A stretch of 64,000 nucleotides of DNA from Cardiobacterium valvarum (GTDB lineage Bacteria; Pseudomonadota; Gammaproteobacteria; Cardiobacteriales; Cardiobacteriaceae): positions 1,982,738 through 2,046,737 of the forward strand of contig NZ_UFUW01000001.1 in the NCBI RefSeq assembly GCF_900460955.1. The letters run 5' to 3'. Positions 27,370 through 38,186 of this stretch are shown here, one piece after another. The number at the start of each line of letters is the position of its first letter. Within the stretch, counting starts at the first letter, position 1. A program made the translations under genes and the position numbers. The notes beneath the pieces are model-generated. The model saw only the letters and a list, made by a program, of their open reading frames with translations. It was not told the DNA's origin and ran no database searches.

Positions 27370-28023
27370 ATGACACAGGCCCCGGACCGAATCACGCTGC
27401 TCGCCGCAAAAACCGCCACGCACAGCATCATCTGGCTGCATGGCCTCGGCGCGGACGGCAACGACTTCGCCCCCGTCATCCCGCTGCTCGAACTGCGCCC
27501 GACCACGCGCGTCATCCTGCCACATGCCCCCGTGCGCCCCATCACCGTCAATAACGGCATGAACATGCGCGGCTGGTACGACATCAAAAATTTCGACCTC
27601 AACCCCGCCGACGAAGACCTCGCCGCCATCAAAGACAGCACCGCCGCCATTGCCGCGATTGCTGCTGAAGAACAGGCGCAAGACATCCCCGCCGACCACA
27701 TCCTCTACGCGGGCTTCTCACAGGGCGGTGTCATCGCGCTCTACTACGGCCTGCGCCACCCTTGCGGTGGCATCCTCGCGCTTTCCACCTACCTTGCCGA
27801 CGCTGCCAACACCCCTGCCGCCGACTGCGGCCACTGCCCGCCCATCCTGCAAATGCACGGTACGCAGGACCCCGTCGTCCCCTACCGCCTCGGCAGACTC
27901 GCGCACGAACAACTGAAACACAAAGGCTACGCGCCGCAGTGGCACGACTACCCGATGCAGCACCAGGTCTGCCCGCCGCAAATCGCCGATATTGCCGTCT
28001 GGCTGCATGAGCGGGGCTACTGA
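27370..28023 (+). CDS. Carboxylesterase/phospholipase, alpha/beta hydrolase
   Basis: 217-aa cytosolic esterase of the abhydrolase_2 family (P. fluorescens carboxylesterase type). The catalytic triad is visible: Ser117 in AGFSQGG, Asp167 in GTQDPVVP and His198 in YPMQHQV. The oxyanion region is LHGLGADGNDF. The N-terminus MTQAPDRITLLA has no signal peptide. The start at 27370 has AAGGAAAAAAATT upstream; the frame is open another 57 nt into the divergent lipoprotein gene. A terminator follows 31 bp after the stop. Confidence 0.93.
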   Translation: MTQAPDRITLLAAKTATHSIIWLHGLGADGNDFAPVIPLLELRPTTRVILPHAPVRPITVNNGMNMRGWYDIKNFDLNPADEDLAAIKDSTAAIAAIAAEEQAQDIPADHILYAGFSQGGVIALYYGLRHPCGGILALSTYLADAANTPAADCGHCPPILQMHGTQDPVVPYRLGRLAHEQLKHKGYAPQWHDYPMQHQVCPPQIADIAVWLHERGY

Positions 28024-28054
28024 ACCACCGGGTGGTATCGATCTAATTTAAAAG

Positions 28055-28079
28055 GCAGACCGGGTGTCTGCTTTTTTTT
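28055..28079 (+). terminator. Terminator after the carboxylesterase gene
   Basis: Stem GCAGAC / GTCTGC (28055-28060 with 28066-28071), loop CGGGT, then eight T. Confidence 0.85.
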
Positions 28080-28440
28080 ACGTCTTCCGGCAGACGGCGG
28101 TGCCAGTAACAAGGTGTTGCTGCCGGAAAGGTGGCGTAAGACTCTTCTAGAAAGGAAGACGGAATTATCCGAAATGGCATAAAGAATCCATATATGCAAT
28201 AAAAGCGCATATTGAATGATGCTAAATTTATCATCATTATTCTTGATTTCAGCATATATAAAAAAGAAATCCTAAATAGAACTTCCTCTGTCTTTATTCT
28301 TTAAATAACCGCAGGTTAGCGTAGAAAAATCCGTCTGGATGATTGTTAATATTGCGCCGGAATGCTATTCTAATATCGAATATCCGGCCTGCCGGATTTC
28401 TAATTATTGGTAATTGAATAATCGAGATGAGGTAATCCTG
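28080..28440. other. AT-rich leader region upstream of ccoN
   Basis: No gene. The stretch is much richer in A and T than its surroundings and must hold the cco promoter. An inverted repeat ATGATG / CATCAT surrounds CTAAATTTAT near 28217-28238. I looked for the FNR consensus TTGAT-N4-ATCAA and found only isolated TTGAT half-sites, so anaerobic control cannot be shown. A GAGG lies 8 nt before the ccoN ATG. Confidence 0.4.
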
Positions 28441-29865
28441 ATGACTACGGATACAACCTATAACTACCGTGTGGTACGGCAATTTACCTGGGCGGCAATC
28501 CTCTTTGCCATCATCGGTATGCTGGTAGGTGTAATCATTGCTGCACAATTACGCTGGCCGACACTCTTCGGCGGCATCGACATCCTGTCCTACGGCCGAC
28601 TACGCCCGGTGCACACCAGCGGCGTTATCTTCGCCTTCGGTGGTAACGCGCTTTTTGCCACCTCCTACTACATCGTGCAGCGCACCTGCGGCGTACGCCT
28701 CATTTCCGACAAAATTGCCGCTTTCACCTTCTATGGCTACCAGGCGGTGCTGGTACTTGGCGTCCTCAGCTACATGTTCGGCTACTCGCAAAGCAAGGAA
28801 TACGCCGAACTGCCCTGGCTGCTTGACATTCTCCTTGCCATTGTGTGGGTTGCCTACGGCTACGTCTTCTTCTGCACCATCGGCAAGCGCAAGGAAAAAC
28901 ACATCTACGTCGGCCTGTGGTTCTACGGTTCCTATATCATCGCCGTCGCCGTGCTGCACATCTTCAACAATCTCGCCTTGCCGATTGACTGGCTGCATTC
29001 TTACCCCGTCTATGCCGGTGCGGTTGATGCCATGGCGCAGTGGTGGTACGGCCATAACGCTGTCGGTTTCTTCCTCACCGCCGCTTTCCTCGGCATGATG
29101 TACTATTTCGTGCCGAAACAGGCGGGACGCCCGATTTACTCCTACCGTCTCTCCATCGTCCACTTCTGGGCTCTTATCTCCATTTATATGTGGGCCGGCC
29201 CACACCATCTGCATTACACCGCCCTGCCGGACTGGACGCAATCGCTGGGCATGGCCTTTTCCGTTATCCTCTGGGTACCTTCCTGGGGCGGCATGATTAA
29301 CGGCATCATGACCCTTTCCGGCGCCTGGAACAAACTCGTTACCGACCCGATCATCCGCTTCCTCTTTGTTGCCCTGTCCTTCTATGGCATGAGCACCTTT
29401 GAAGGTCCGATGATGGCCATCAAGGAAGTGAATGCGCTGTCGCACTACACCGAATGGACCGTCGGCCACGTCCACTCCGGCGCGCTCGGCTGGGTGGCGA
29501 TGATCACCATCGGCTCCATCTACCACATGCTGCCGCGCCTCTACGGCAAGACTGAAATGCACTCTACCCGCCTCATCTTCATCCACTTCTGGCTGGCGAC
29601 CATCGGCATCGTCCTCTACGTCACTTCCCTGTGGGTTGCGGGCATCATGGAGGGCCTCCTGTGGCGCGAGACCCAACCTGATGGCACGCTCACCTATCCC
29701 TTTTTCGTGGAAATCCTCAGCAAAAAATACATTTTCTACTTCGTCCGCTTCCTCGGTGGCTGTTTCTTCCTCAGCGGCGTCTGCCTGATGGCCTACAACT
29801 GCTGGAAAACTGCCTTCGGTGCAAAAACCCAGCCTGTCCCCACCCTCGAAGCCCAACCCGCGTAA
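28441..29865 (+). CDS. ccoN: Cytochrome cbb3 oxidase subunit I
   Basis: 474-aa heme-copper oxidase catalytic subunit with about 12 membrane segments, beginning [19 protein letters not shown]. Marker parts: the proximal ARPVHTSG-like [20 protein letters not shown] (heme ligand His), [18 protein letters not shown] with the Cu-B histidine, and [26 protein letters not shown] near residue 345 carries the low-spin and high-spin heme histidines. It is the first gene of ccoNOQP, a high-affinity terminal oxidase for low oxygen. Confidence 0.97.
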   Translation: MTTDTTYNYRVVRQFTWAAILFAIIGMLVGVIIAAQLRWPTLFGGIDILSYGRLRPVHTSGVIFAFGGNALFATSYYIVQRTCGVRLISDKIAAFTFYGYQAVLVLGVLSYMFGYSQSKEYAELPWLLDILLAIVWVAYGYVFFCTIGKRKEKHIYVGLWFYGSYIIAVAVLHIFNNLALPIDWLHSYPVYAGAVDAMAQWWYGHNAVGFFLTAAFLGMMYYFVPKQAGRPIYSYRLSIVHFWALISIYMWAGPHHLHYTALPDWTQSLGMAFSVILWVPSWGGMINGIMTLSGAWNKLVTDPIIRFLFVALSFYGMSTFEGPMMAIKEVNALSHYTEWTVGHVHSGALGWVAMITIGSIYHMLPRLYGKTEMHSTRLIFIHFWLATIGIVLYVTSLWVAGIMEGLLWRETQPDGTLTYPFFVEILSKKYIFYFVRFLGGCFFLSGVCLMAYNCWKTAFGAKTQPVPTLEAQPA

Positions 29866-29879
29866 GGAAGGAATACCAC

Positions 29880-30500
29880 ATGAACATCATGAGCCATGAA
29901 CACGTCGAAAAAAGTGTCGTCATCCTCGGCATCCTTACCTTCTTCGCCGTCATCTGGGGCGGGCTGGTGCAAATCGTGCCGCTCTTCTTCGACGACGAAC
30001 TCCATCCCGAAGAAGGCTACGTCAAACCTTACGAGCCGCTGCGCCTTGCCGGTTTCAATATCTACGTCCGCGAAGGCTGCTACGGCTGCCACTCGCAGAT
30101 GATTCGTCCTTTCCGCTGGGAAACCGAACGCTACGGTCATTATTCCGTTGCTGAAGAAAGCCGCTATGACCGCCCCTTCATGTGGGGCAGCAAGCGCACC
30201 GGTCCGGACCTTGCTCGCGTGGGCGGCAGATATGGTGATGATTGGCACCACAAACACCTCACTGATCCGCGCAGCGTCGTGCTTGAATCCAATATGCCCG
30301 CCTACCCGTGGCTGAACAAACGTCCGGCAGACGTTGAGCTCACCAAAGCGAGTATCCGCACCAAAATCAAACTGGGCGAACCCTACACCCAGGCGGACGT
30401 TGACAGTGTGGACGCGGCGCTCAAAGACAAAACCGAAATGGACGCACTCGTGGCCTACCTGCAAGGACTCGGTGTCGCCTTCAAAGAACACAACCGGTAA
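29880..30500 (+). CDS. ccoO: Cytochrome cbb3 oxidase subunit II (mono-heme c)
   Basis: 206-aa membrane-anchored cytochrome c. One N-terminal membrane helix ([20 protein letters not shown]) and one heme c site, Cys67-x2-Cys70-His71 in [15 protein letters not shown]; the axial methionine is likely in ESNMPAYPW. It passes electrons from CcoP to CcoN. The start at 29880 follows GGAAGGAAT; an ATG at 29889 is an alternative. It lies 14 bp after ccoN. Confidence 0.97.
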   Translation: MNIMSHEHVEKSVVILGILTFFAVIWGGLVQIVPLFFDDELHPEEGYVKPYEPLRLAGFNIYVREGCYGCHSQMIRPFRWETERYGHYSVAEESRYDRPFMWGSKRTGPDLARVGGRYGDDWHHKHLTDPRSVVLESNMPAYPWLNKRPADVELTKASIRTKIKLGEPYTQADVDSVDAALKDKTEMDALVAYLQGLGVAFKEHNR

Positions 30501-30506
30501 CAGCAC

Positions 30507-30710
30507 ATGACAGCCGGCAGCATCGCGTGGGTCAAACTTACGACCGTCATCCTCTTCATTTCCTTCATCCTGATGGTCATCCTGCTCTACCTGCCACAGC
30601 GCCATAAGCCTTACCAGGACGCAGAAAAACTGGCACTGAAAGATGACGGCGACGCGCCCATCACCCCACGCTACCCGGAACAAGAAGAACACAAGAGGCA
30701 AAAACCATGA
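30507..30710 (+). CDS. ccoQ: Cytochrome cbb3 oxidase subunit CcoQ
   Basis: 67-aa protein with one N-terminal membrane helix (VILFISFILMVILLYLP) and a charged tail (EEHKRQKP). CcoQ stabilises the complex. It overlaps ccoP by 4 bp. Confidence 0.9.
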   Translation: MTAGSIAWVKLTTVILFISFILMVILLYLPQRHKPYQDAEKLALKDDGDAPITPRYPEQEEHKRQKP

Positions 30711-31855
30711 CAACAGTCAGCATCTTCATCGCGGCAGTCACAATCCTGCACATCCTGGGCTATATCGCCTTTATCTACTGGACAACCCGCATCAAGGCAG
30801 GCGGTGATGCCAAAGAGGGTGAAATCATAGATCACACCTGGGACGGTGACCTTAAAGAAATGAATAACCCGCTACCGGGCTGGTGGCTGTCGCTCTTCTA
30901 CTTGATGATCGCCTTCGCCATCCTCTACCTCATCCTTTACCCGGGCGTCTTCAAAGGCGTCAAAAACTGGACACAAATCAGTCAATACCAGCAAGAAAGC
31001 CGCAGTATTGACGCCCAATCCGCCGACTACTTCCGCCACTATGCCGGCAAAAGCACCGAAGAACTGGCGAAAGACCCGGAAGCTCTCGCAACAGGCCGCC
31101 GCATCTTTGCGCAGAACTGTGCCGTCTGCCACGCCGGTGACGCCGGCGGCATCGCCGGCAGCTACCCCAACCTTACCGATAACGACTGGATCTGGGGTGG
31201 CACACCGGAAGCCATCATCAACACCATTACCAACGGCCATGCTGGTGCCATGCCGCCCGGTGGTGCACTGGTCGCGATTGATCCGAACAACCCCGCCTGG
31301 GCACCGAGCAGCGAAGACCAAAGCAAACTGGATGAAGTCGCCAACTACGTTCTCGCCCTGGGTGGTTACGCGCACGACAGTGCTGCCGCCGAAAAAGGCA
31401 AAGCCCTGTATGACACCAGCTGCGTTGCCTGTCACGGCGGCCAGGGTGAAGGCAACCCCATCCTTGGTGCCCCGAAACTATCCGACCAAATCTGGCTCTA
31501 CGCCGAAGACGACGACCCCGCCTCTCTCAAAACCTTCATCGAGCAGCAAATCCTGCATCCGCGCAATAACGTGATGCCCGCTTGGAAAGACACGCTGGGA
31601 GACGCCAAAATCAAGGTCGTCGCCGCCTACGTCTATTCCCTCAGCCATGACACAGACGAAGCAGAAGTAACTGCGGAAAACAAAGCACCTGTGACCGAAG
31701 TAACCCCGGCAGCAGAAGCTACCGCCGAACCTGCACCAGCCACAGGAATCACCCCGGCGACTGAAACTCCAGCAATGACCGAACCCGCAACCGCCGGAAC
31801 TGATGCGCAACCCATCGCTGAAACAGCGCCGACTGCCGCACCGCCTGTAAACTGA
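30707..31855 (+). CDS. ccoP: Cytochrome cbb3 oxidase subunit III (di-heme c) with long tail
   Basis: 382-aa subunit. Two N-terminal membrane segments (about 5-25 and 60-80) are followed by two cytochrome c domains with Cys138-x2-Cys141-His142 (NCAVCHAG) and Cys239-x2-Cys242-His243 (SCVACHGG). It accepts electrons from soluble cytochromes for CcoO. The last about 68 residues are a Pro/Ala/Thr/Glu-rich low-complexity tail (TPAAEATAEPAPATG and similar), which typical CcoP (about 300 aa) lacks. Such tails in neisserial CcoP can carry an additional domain; here no third heme motif is present. Confidence 0.95.
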   Translation: MTTVSIFIAAVTILHILGYIAFIYWTTRIKAGGDAKEGEIIDHTWDGDLKEMNNPLPGWWLSLFYLMIAFAILYLILYPGVFKGVKNWTQISQYQQESRSIDAQSADYFRHYAGKSTEELAKDPEALATGRRIFAQNCAVCHAGDAGGIAGSYPNLTDNDWIWGGTPEAIINTITNGHAGAMPPGGALVAIDPNNPAWAPSSEDQSKLDEVANYVLALGGYAHDSAAAEKGKALYDTSCVACHGGQGEGNPILGAPKLSDQIWLYAEDDDPASLKTFIEQQILHPRNNVMPAWKDTLGDAKIKVVAAYVYSLSHDTDEAEVTAENKAPVTEVTPAAEATAEPAPATGITPATETPAMTEPATAGTDAQPIAETAPTAAPPVN

Positions 31856-31886
31856 AATCTCTGTGTCACCAGAACGGCAATCCAAA

Positions 31887-31915
31887 ATCCGCTACCGCGA
31901 GGTAGCGGATTTTTT
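31887..31915 (+). terminator. Terminator of the ccoNOQP operon
   Basis: Stem ATCCGCTACC / GGTAGCGGAT (31887-31896 with 31901-31910), loop GCGA, T6 tail. Confidence 0.9.
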
Positions 31916-31967
31916 ACAGATGTCCCGAGTAGAATCGATATGGTGTCAGCGAGCTTCGCCGGGCCCC

Positions 31968-31992
31968 CTAAAAATCGCTGCACGATTTTTAG
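31968..31992. repeat. Hairpin with 10-bp perfect arms
   Basis: Arms CTAAAAATCG / CGATTTTTAG around CTGCA, in the gap between ccoP and the IS. No gene adjoins it directly. It may be part of an older mobile or repeat sequence together with the preceding GCTTCGCCGGGCC. Confidence 0.5.
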
Positions 31993-32098
31993 AAAAACCC
32001 GTGCCATACCTATCCGGACCGTCTTTGCCTCACCACCTTGCCTATTGAAACGACTATAGGCACAGAATCTTTCGCGCGTAAACAGATGGCAAATGGGG

Positions 32099-32206
32099 TA
32101 TAGTTGAATAGATAAAAAAGCGTAGCAAGGCGCGCCGCCGCAGACAGTACAGGTAGTACGGAAAGTCGGCGCAACGCCGTTACGATTTTTTAGATGTTTA
32201 ACCATA
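32099..32206. repeat. Neisseria-like 108-bp repeat with imperfect terminal inverted repeats
   Basis: The ends TATAGTTGAATAGATAAAAAA region (32099-32119) and its near inverse at 32186-32206 form imperfect terminal inverted repeats. The inner part contains CCGCAGACAGTACAGGTAG and GGCGCAACGCCGT. From memory this closely resembles a repeat that is very common between genes in Neisseria, also bounded by TATAGTGGATTAA-type ends. It is non-coding and lies directly left of the IS copy. Confidence 0.65.
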
Positions 32207-32219
32207 ATGGATAAAATCA

Positions 32220-33246
32220 GCGTAATGGACAAAACGGGTGCTAAAAAGCGCTGCAGCCCTTACGCTGTAAGGCTTTCAGGAGTTGAAAGCCTTTGAACAC
32301 AAAAAAATGCTTTTTTGCGGCTCAAATACAGATCAAGAAGAACGCTACCCGTGATGGCAAACAACGCTACAAATGCACCGCCTGCAACAAGCGTTTCAGC
32401 GGCGGCAGCAAGCTTGACCCCGACACCCTCTGGCAGCCTTACAGCGTTGGCAAGCAAACCGACACACAGCTTGCCGGGCAGTACGGATGCAGCATCAAAA
32501 CCATCCGCCGTCATCTCGCCAAAGCAGCCACGCAAGCGACCTGCGCGACCCTGCAGGTGGCAGCGGCTAACCTCATGTGGATATCACCTATTTTGGCCGC
32601 AAGTGGGGCGTTATGGTCCTCTACGACGTCCGTAGCAAACGCGCCTTGGCAGTGACGACAATTGAGCGGGAAACCAATGCGCTTTACATGCAGACAGTCG
32701 CTACATTACGAGGAAAAGGTGTTGTGATACAAAGCATTATCTGTGACGGTAAAAGCGACTTGCCGGGCGCTTCCCCGGATATACCCGTACAGATGTGCCA
32801 ATTTCACCAAATCAAAATCATCGTTCGCCACCTGACCAGAAAGCCCGTAAAGCCCGGCAGCACAGGCTTTACGGGCCTTGTCACTAACCCTAACGGATAC
32901 CACTCGGGCGGCGTTTACGGCGGCACTCGAGGGCTGGTACGAGCAGCACGTCGCCTTCTTGAACGAACGCAGCGTGAACGAGAAAACAGGGCACTCACGC
33001 TACACGCATAAGCGCCTGCGCGCCGCGTACAGCAGCCTGAGACGGTATCTGCCATGGTTATTTACCTACGAGTGTTTCCCCGAGCCGGGCATCCCGAACA
33101 CGACCAATTTGCTGGAAGAGAAATTCGGCGATATGAAGCGGCTTTCGAAGTGCCATCATGGGCTAAAAAAGGAGAATAAAATTCTGTTTATAAAGGATTA
33201 TTTTGCGAAAAAATAGTCTCAAAAGCACTCGTTTTGTCCATTACGC
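32220..33246 (+). mobile_element. IS256-type insertion sequence, copy A (decayed)
   Basis: Bounded by 23-bp terminal inverted repeats (32220-32242 and 33224-33246; GCGTAATGGACAAAACG core, one mismatch). It holds one broken transposase gene. A second copy with the same ends lies at 40892-41895. I find no clear target-site duplication. It sits between the cco operon terminator and the rpoD terminator. Confidence 0.88.
32293..33216 (+). pseudogene. Transposase, IS256-like variant with N-terminal zinc ribbon, frameshifted
   Basis: The protein can be followed through three frames. First a zinc-ribbon-like start (RYKCTACNKRFSGG) and an HTH (LAGQYGCSIKTIRRHLAK). Then the core from about 32572 (DITYFGRKWGVMVLYD with a first Asp, IICDGKSD with a second Asp, QMCQFHQIKIIVRHL). 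After a one-base insertion near 32850 the C-terminal frame follows (NERSVNEKTGHSRYTHKRL, NTTNLLEEKF with a likely catalytic Glu, ending KDYFAKK). Compared with copy B the breakpoints differ. It is inactive. Confidence 0.88.
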
Positions 33247-33316
33247 CCTTTTTCTCCTAAAGCGCCGCAACGTCCTGCTTCTGGCTAAAGCAGGTGGTGT
33301 CACAGCATTCAACCAT

Positions 33317-33341
33317 AAAAATCCCCGCCGGAGCGGGGATT
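33317..33341 (-). terminator. Terminator of the rpsU-yqeY-dnaG-rpoD operon
   Basis: Stem AATCCCCGC / GCGGGGATT (33320-33328 with 33333-33341), loop CGGA (plus-strand sense), followed by TTTT on the minus strand. It is 5 bp beyond the rpoD stop. Confidence 0.85.
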
Positions 33342-33345
33342 CGGG

Positions 33346-35214
<1,869 letters not shown>

Positions 35215-35243
35215 GGTTTATCCCGTTGTTGTGGAAGTAGAAA

Positions 35244-36947
35244 TCAGCCCTGTTTTATGTGGGCAACGGTGAATTTTTCAAGGCGCGTTTGCTGACGGGC
35301 GTGATTGTCGCGAATGCTCGCCAGCATGGCGGCAAATTCGTCACGCTGCTGTTCGCTGCTGAGACGGCCAAGCAGTTGCGCGGCGGAGGCGACGCTGTCA
35401 TAGACACCGTGTGCGCGCAGGAAGGTAGCGACGCGCACCTCGCTTGCACCATCGCTTTGCAGGGTGTAGCACAGCAGCCAGAAGAGTTGTAGTTCGCCGT
35501 CTTGCGGTGGGTATTCCCAACGACGCAGCGGCAGGGCACTCTGTGGTTGTAGCAGTAGATGCGCCATCAGGCGAATACCTTTGTCTTTGGGTTTGGTGAT
35601 GACGGTTTCGCGGGTAGCACGGTAGGCGGGTATAGCGCGCTGTGCGCTGTAAGCGGGGCTCTTGACCGTGCTACCAAGGGTAAGTACCGGCAGGTCAAAG
35701 CGTTTCTTCACCTGGTCGCGCAGAATTTCGCGATAGTCGCCGGCAGGTAACAGGTTGAGCCAGCGTTGCGCTTCACCTGCCAGTTCGGCTTGTGCTTCGG
35801 CGCTGCGTTGCACGCCTGCGCCGTCGTCCAGCACTTGCATCAGGTAGGTGGAAGCGGGCAGGCTGGCATCCATCAGCTGGCGGAAGGCCTGCACACCCGA
35901 TTTTTCCACCAGCGAATCGGGGTCCTCGCCTGCCGGCATGAACATGAAGCGCCATTCGTGCTGTTTGTCGTGCTGGGCGAAGACGGCTTCCAGCGCTTTA
36001 CGTGCGGCCTTTTGTCCGGCAGTGTCGCCGTCGAAGGAAAAGTAGGTTTTGTCAGCGCGTTTTTTCAGCTGGCTAATGTGACTGTCGCCAATAGCGGTGC
36101 CAAGGGCAGCGACGGCATTGGTGACTCCATGCTGCCACAGTTTGATGACGTCCATATAGCCTTCGGTGACAAGCAGGGTGCGTTCGCGCGCCTGCATCGC
36201 CTGGTACAGCCCGTAGAGTTCAAAGCGTTTGTTAAACCAGGTAGTTTCCGGCGAGTTGAGGTATTTCGGCTGGGCATCGCCCATCGCACGGGCACCAAAG
36301 GCAATGATTTTTCCTTTGCTGTTGTGGATGGGGAAGATGACACGCTCACGGAACCAGTCGTAATAGTGGTCATCTTTTTTGCCGATCAGGCCGACATCCT
36401 GCAACAGCTGCTGCGGGTATTTGCTGCCAAGGTGGGTCAAGAGGGCATTGTTGGCCGGAGCATAGCCGAGCATGAAGGCATCAACGGTCTGCTTTTTCAG
36501 ATGCCGCTGGCGCAGGTAATCACGTGCCGCTTTGCCAGTATCGCTGTAAAAGGCTTCGTGGAAGAAAGCTGCCGCATCGGCAAGGCATTCCAAACCGAGA
36601 TCGTAGCGATCTTTTTCCTGCGCATCATGGTGGCGCCCATCATCTTGATAAGGGACATCCAGCCCGTTGAATGCAGCCAGTTGTTCGACTGCCTCGGGGA
36701 AAGGCAGGTTGTCGTAATCCATCAGGAAGCGGATGGCATCGCCGCTCACGCCGCAACCAAAGCAGTGGTAGAAACCTTTTTGCAGGTTGACGCTGAATGA
36801 GGGGGTTTTTTCTTGATGAAACGGGCAGCAAGCCCAATGGTTGCTGCCCGATTTGCGGGTAAAGGTGATCCGCGTGGACAGTAGCGCGAGTAAATCCGTA
36901 CGCGCTACCAGTTCGTCAATAAAGGGTTTGGGGATGCGTTTTGCCAT
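35244..36947 (-). CDS. dnaG: DNA primase
   Basis: 567-aa primase that lays RNA primers at the replication fork. The CHC2 zinc finger is CCPFHQEKTPSFSVN with CFGCG later (residues about 40-66). The TOPRIM domain follows (VTEGYMDVIKLWQHG, FSFDGDTAGQKAA) and a C-terminal DnaB-binding helical domain. The start at MAKRIPKPFIDEL fits E. coli; the frame is open another 63 nt. It is 25 bp after yqeY. Confidence 0.97.
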   Translation of the reverse strand: MAKRIPKPFIDELVARTDLLALLSTRITFTRKSGSNHWACCPFHQEKTPSFSVNLQKGFYHCFGCGVSGDAIRFLMDYDNLPFPEAVEQLAAFNGLDVPYQDDGRHHDAQEKDRYDLGLECLADAAAFFHEAFYSDTGKAARDYLRQRHLKKQTVDAFMLGYAPANNALLTHLGSKYPQQLLQDVGLIGKKDDHYYDWFRERVIFPIHNSKGKIIAFGARAMGDAQPKYLNSPETTWFNKRFELYGLYQAMQARERTLLVTEGYMDVIKLWQHGVTNAVAALGTAIGDSHISQLKKRADKTYFSFDGDTAGQKAARKALEAVFAQHDKQHEWRFMFMPAGEDPDSLVEKSGVQAFRQLMDASLPASTYLMQVLDDGAGVQRSAEAQAELAGEAQRWLNLLPAGDYREILRDQVKKRFDLPVLTLGSTVKSPAYSAQRAIPAYRATRETVITKPKDKGIRLMAHLLLQPQSALPLRRWEYPPQDGELQLFWLLCYTLQSDGASEVRVATFLRAHGVYDSVASAAQLLGRLSSEQQRDEFAAMLASIRDNHARQQTRLEKFTVAHIKQG

Positions 36948-36972
36948 CGGCTGCCGCCGGGCGGCCTCCGGC

Positions 36973-37422
36973 TCAGGATTGTAATAATGTGCGTAAATAC
37001 TGGCTGACAAAAGCCATGTCTGCGCGACCTTCCAGTTTGGATTTCAGCTCTGCCATCAGCGGTTTCATGGACGCCATTGTGCGCGGCAATCCGGATGCGG
37101 CAAGTGCTTCGTCCACAGTGGCGCGGATTTCATCTTCACCAAGTGCCTGCGGCAGAAACTGCTGGATGATGACGATTTCCGCCTCTTCATGCTCAGCAAG
37201 ATCAAGGCGCGCGGCGTCACGGTATTGTTTCGCCGCATCCTGACGCTGTTTGACTTGACGCACCAGCTCGCGCAGGGCGATGTCATCAGTAATCTCAACG
37301 CGCTGATCAACTTCAATTTGCTTAAACGCCGCGCTCATCAGGCGCAGCGTTTGCAGGGTAACTTTGTCCTTGTTGACCATCGCCGTCTTGATGGCGGCGT
37401 TGATGTTTTCCCGGATGCTCAT
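36973..37422 (-). CDS. yqeY: GatB/YqeY domain protein
   Basis: 149-aa helical protein of the YqeY family, homologous to the tail domain of amidotransferase GatB that binds tRNA. Features: KDKVTLQTLRLMSAAFKQIE, LAEHEEAEIVIIQQFLPQ and a C-terminal VSQYLRTLLQ. Its cellular role is not firmly known. It sits between rpsU and dnaG, the usual position in many beta- and gammaproteobacteria. Confidence 0.93.
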   Translation of the reverse strand: MSIRENINAAIKTAMVNKDKVTLQTLRLMSAAFKQIEVDQRVEITDDIALRELVRQVKQRQDAAKQYRDAARLDLAEHEEAEIVIIQQFLPQALGEDEIRATVDEALAASGLPRTMASMKPLMAELKSKLEGRADMAFVSQYLRTLLQS

Positions 37423-37437
37423 GGTGCTGGGGTACGC

Positions 37438-37653
37438 TTAGTAGAGGCGTTCGAAGCGACCGCGTTCTTTTCTCAGACGACGGGCGTTGCGTTTGACAGC
37501 AGCGGCGAGTTTGCGTTTGCGTTCCTGAGTCGGTTTTTCATAGAACTCACGGCTGCGAACTTCGGCAAGCACACCGGCTTTTTCTACGGAACGTTTGAAA
37601 CGACGCAGGGCAATATCGAACGGTTCATTGTCGCGTACTTTTACACTTGGCAT
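37438..37653 (-). CDS. rpsU: 30S ribosomal protein S21
   Basis: 71-aa basic ribosomal protein ([20 protein letters not shown]), same length as E. coli S21. It binds the 30S platform near the anti-Shine-Dalgarno end of 16S rRNA. It is the first gene of the macromolecular synthesis operon and follows a good sigma-70 promoter. Confidence 0.98.
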   Translation of the reverse strand: MPSVKVRDNEPFDIALRRFKRSVEKAGVLAEVRSREFYEKPTQERKRKLAAAVKRNARRLRKERGRFERLY

Positions 37654-37699
37654 TAGTTTCCTCGATTTAGATGAAAAAATTTACATAAGAAAGGCGCGC

Positions 37700-37727
37700 A
37701 TTATAGTAGTGTCTTCCTAAAAATCAA
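37700..37727 (-). promoter_or_regulatory. Sigma-70 promoter of the rpsU operon
   Basis: On the minus strand: -35 TTGATT (37727-37722), 16-nt spacer, -10 TATAAT (37705-37700). The rpsU ATG is 47 nt downstream. The -35 overlaps the last codons of the neighbouring membrane-protein gene. Confidence 0.8.
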
Positions 37728-38104
37728 CGGACTTTTCCCGCCTGCTGCACCACTTTGCGCACTTTGCGACGGCTGCCATCGTAGTTGTGCATAATCGTGC
37801 CGGCTTGCAGGGAAATCGCGCAAAAGCAAATGACCGCGCCCCACAGCGGCTGCCCCCACAGCCAAATCACCCCGCCAAAAAAGAGGTGCAGCGGGGCGAA
37901 GAGCGCCAGCACTGCAAAGGCCTTGCCCTGCCGCCGCCAGACAAACGGCAGCCAGTACACGAGTGGTAGCAACGTCAGCAACAGGCCGAGGAACATCTGC
38001 AATATGTTCGCGGTGCGGAAAAGCAGCAGTGCCGCCGCATAAATCCCAATCAGCGCCACAAGCGACGCCAGCGTCAGGCAAAGCCCTGTTTTTTGTCGCG
38101 GCAT
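37724..38104 (-). CDS. DUF2069-like inner-membrane protein
   Basis: 126-aa protein with four hydrophobic segments: LASLVALIGIYAAALLLF, FLGLLLTLLPLVYWLPFVW, FAVLALFAPLHLFFGGVIWLW and GAVICFCAISLQAGTIM. The C-terminus is basic (YDGSRRKVRKVVQQAGKVR). Topology, length and the terminal QAG-like ending fit the DUF2069 family of gammaproteobacteria, which has no established function. The start is MPRQKTGLCLTLA at 38104; longer frames are out of family range. Confidence 0.75.
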   Translation of the reverse strand: MPRQKTGLCLTLASLVALIGIYAAALLLFRTANILQMFLGLLLTLLPLVYWLPFVWRRQGKAFAVLALFAPLHLFFGGVIWLWGQPLWGAVICFCAISLQAGTIMHNYDGSRRKVRKVVQQAGKVR

Positions 38105-38186
38105 ACCCCTTTCCCCAAACAACACAAAGCGGCGAATTATGGCACAAGCGATTATAATCCGCATCCTGCCTGTCTTTCGCCCGTTC

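Noticed and set aside
28080-28440. FNR site upstream of ccoN
   Set aside because: Only single TTGAT half-sites were found; no pair with the required spacing.
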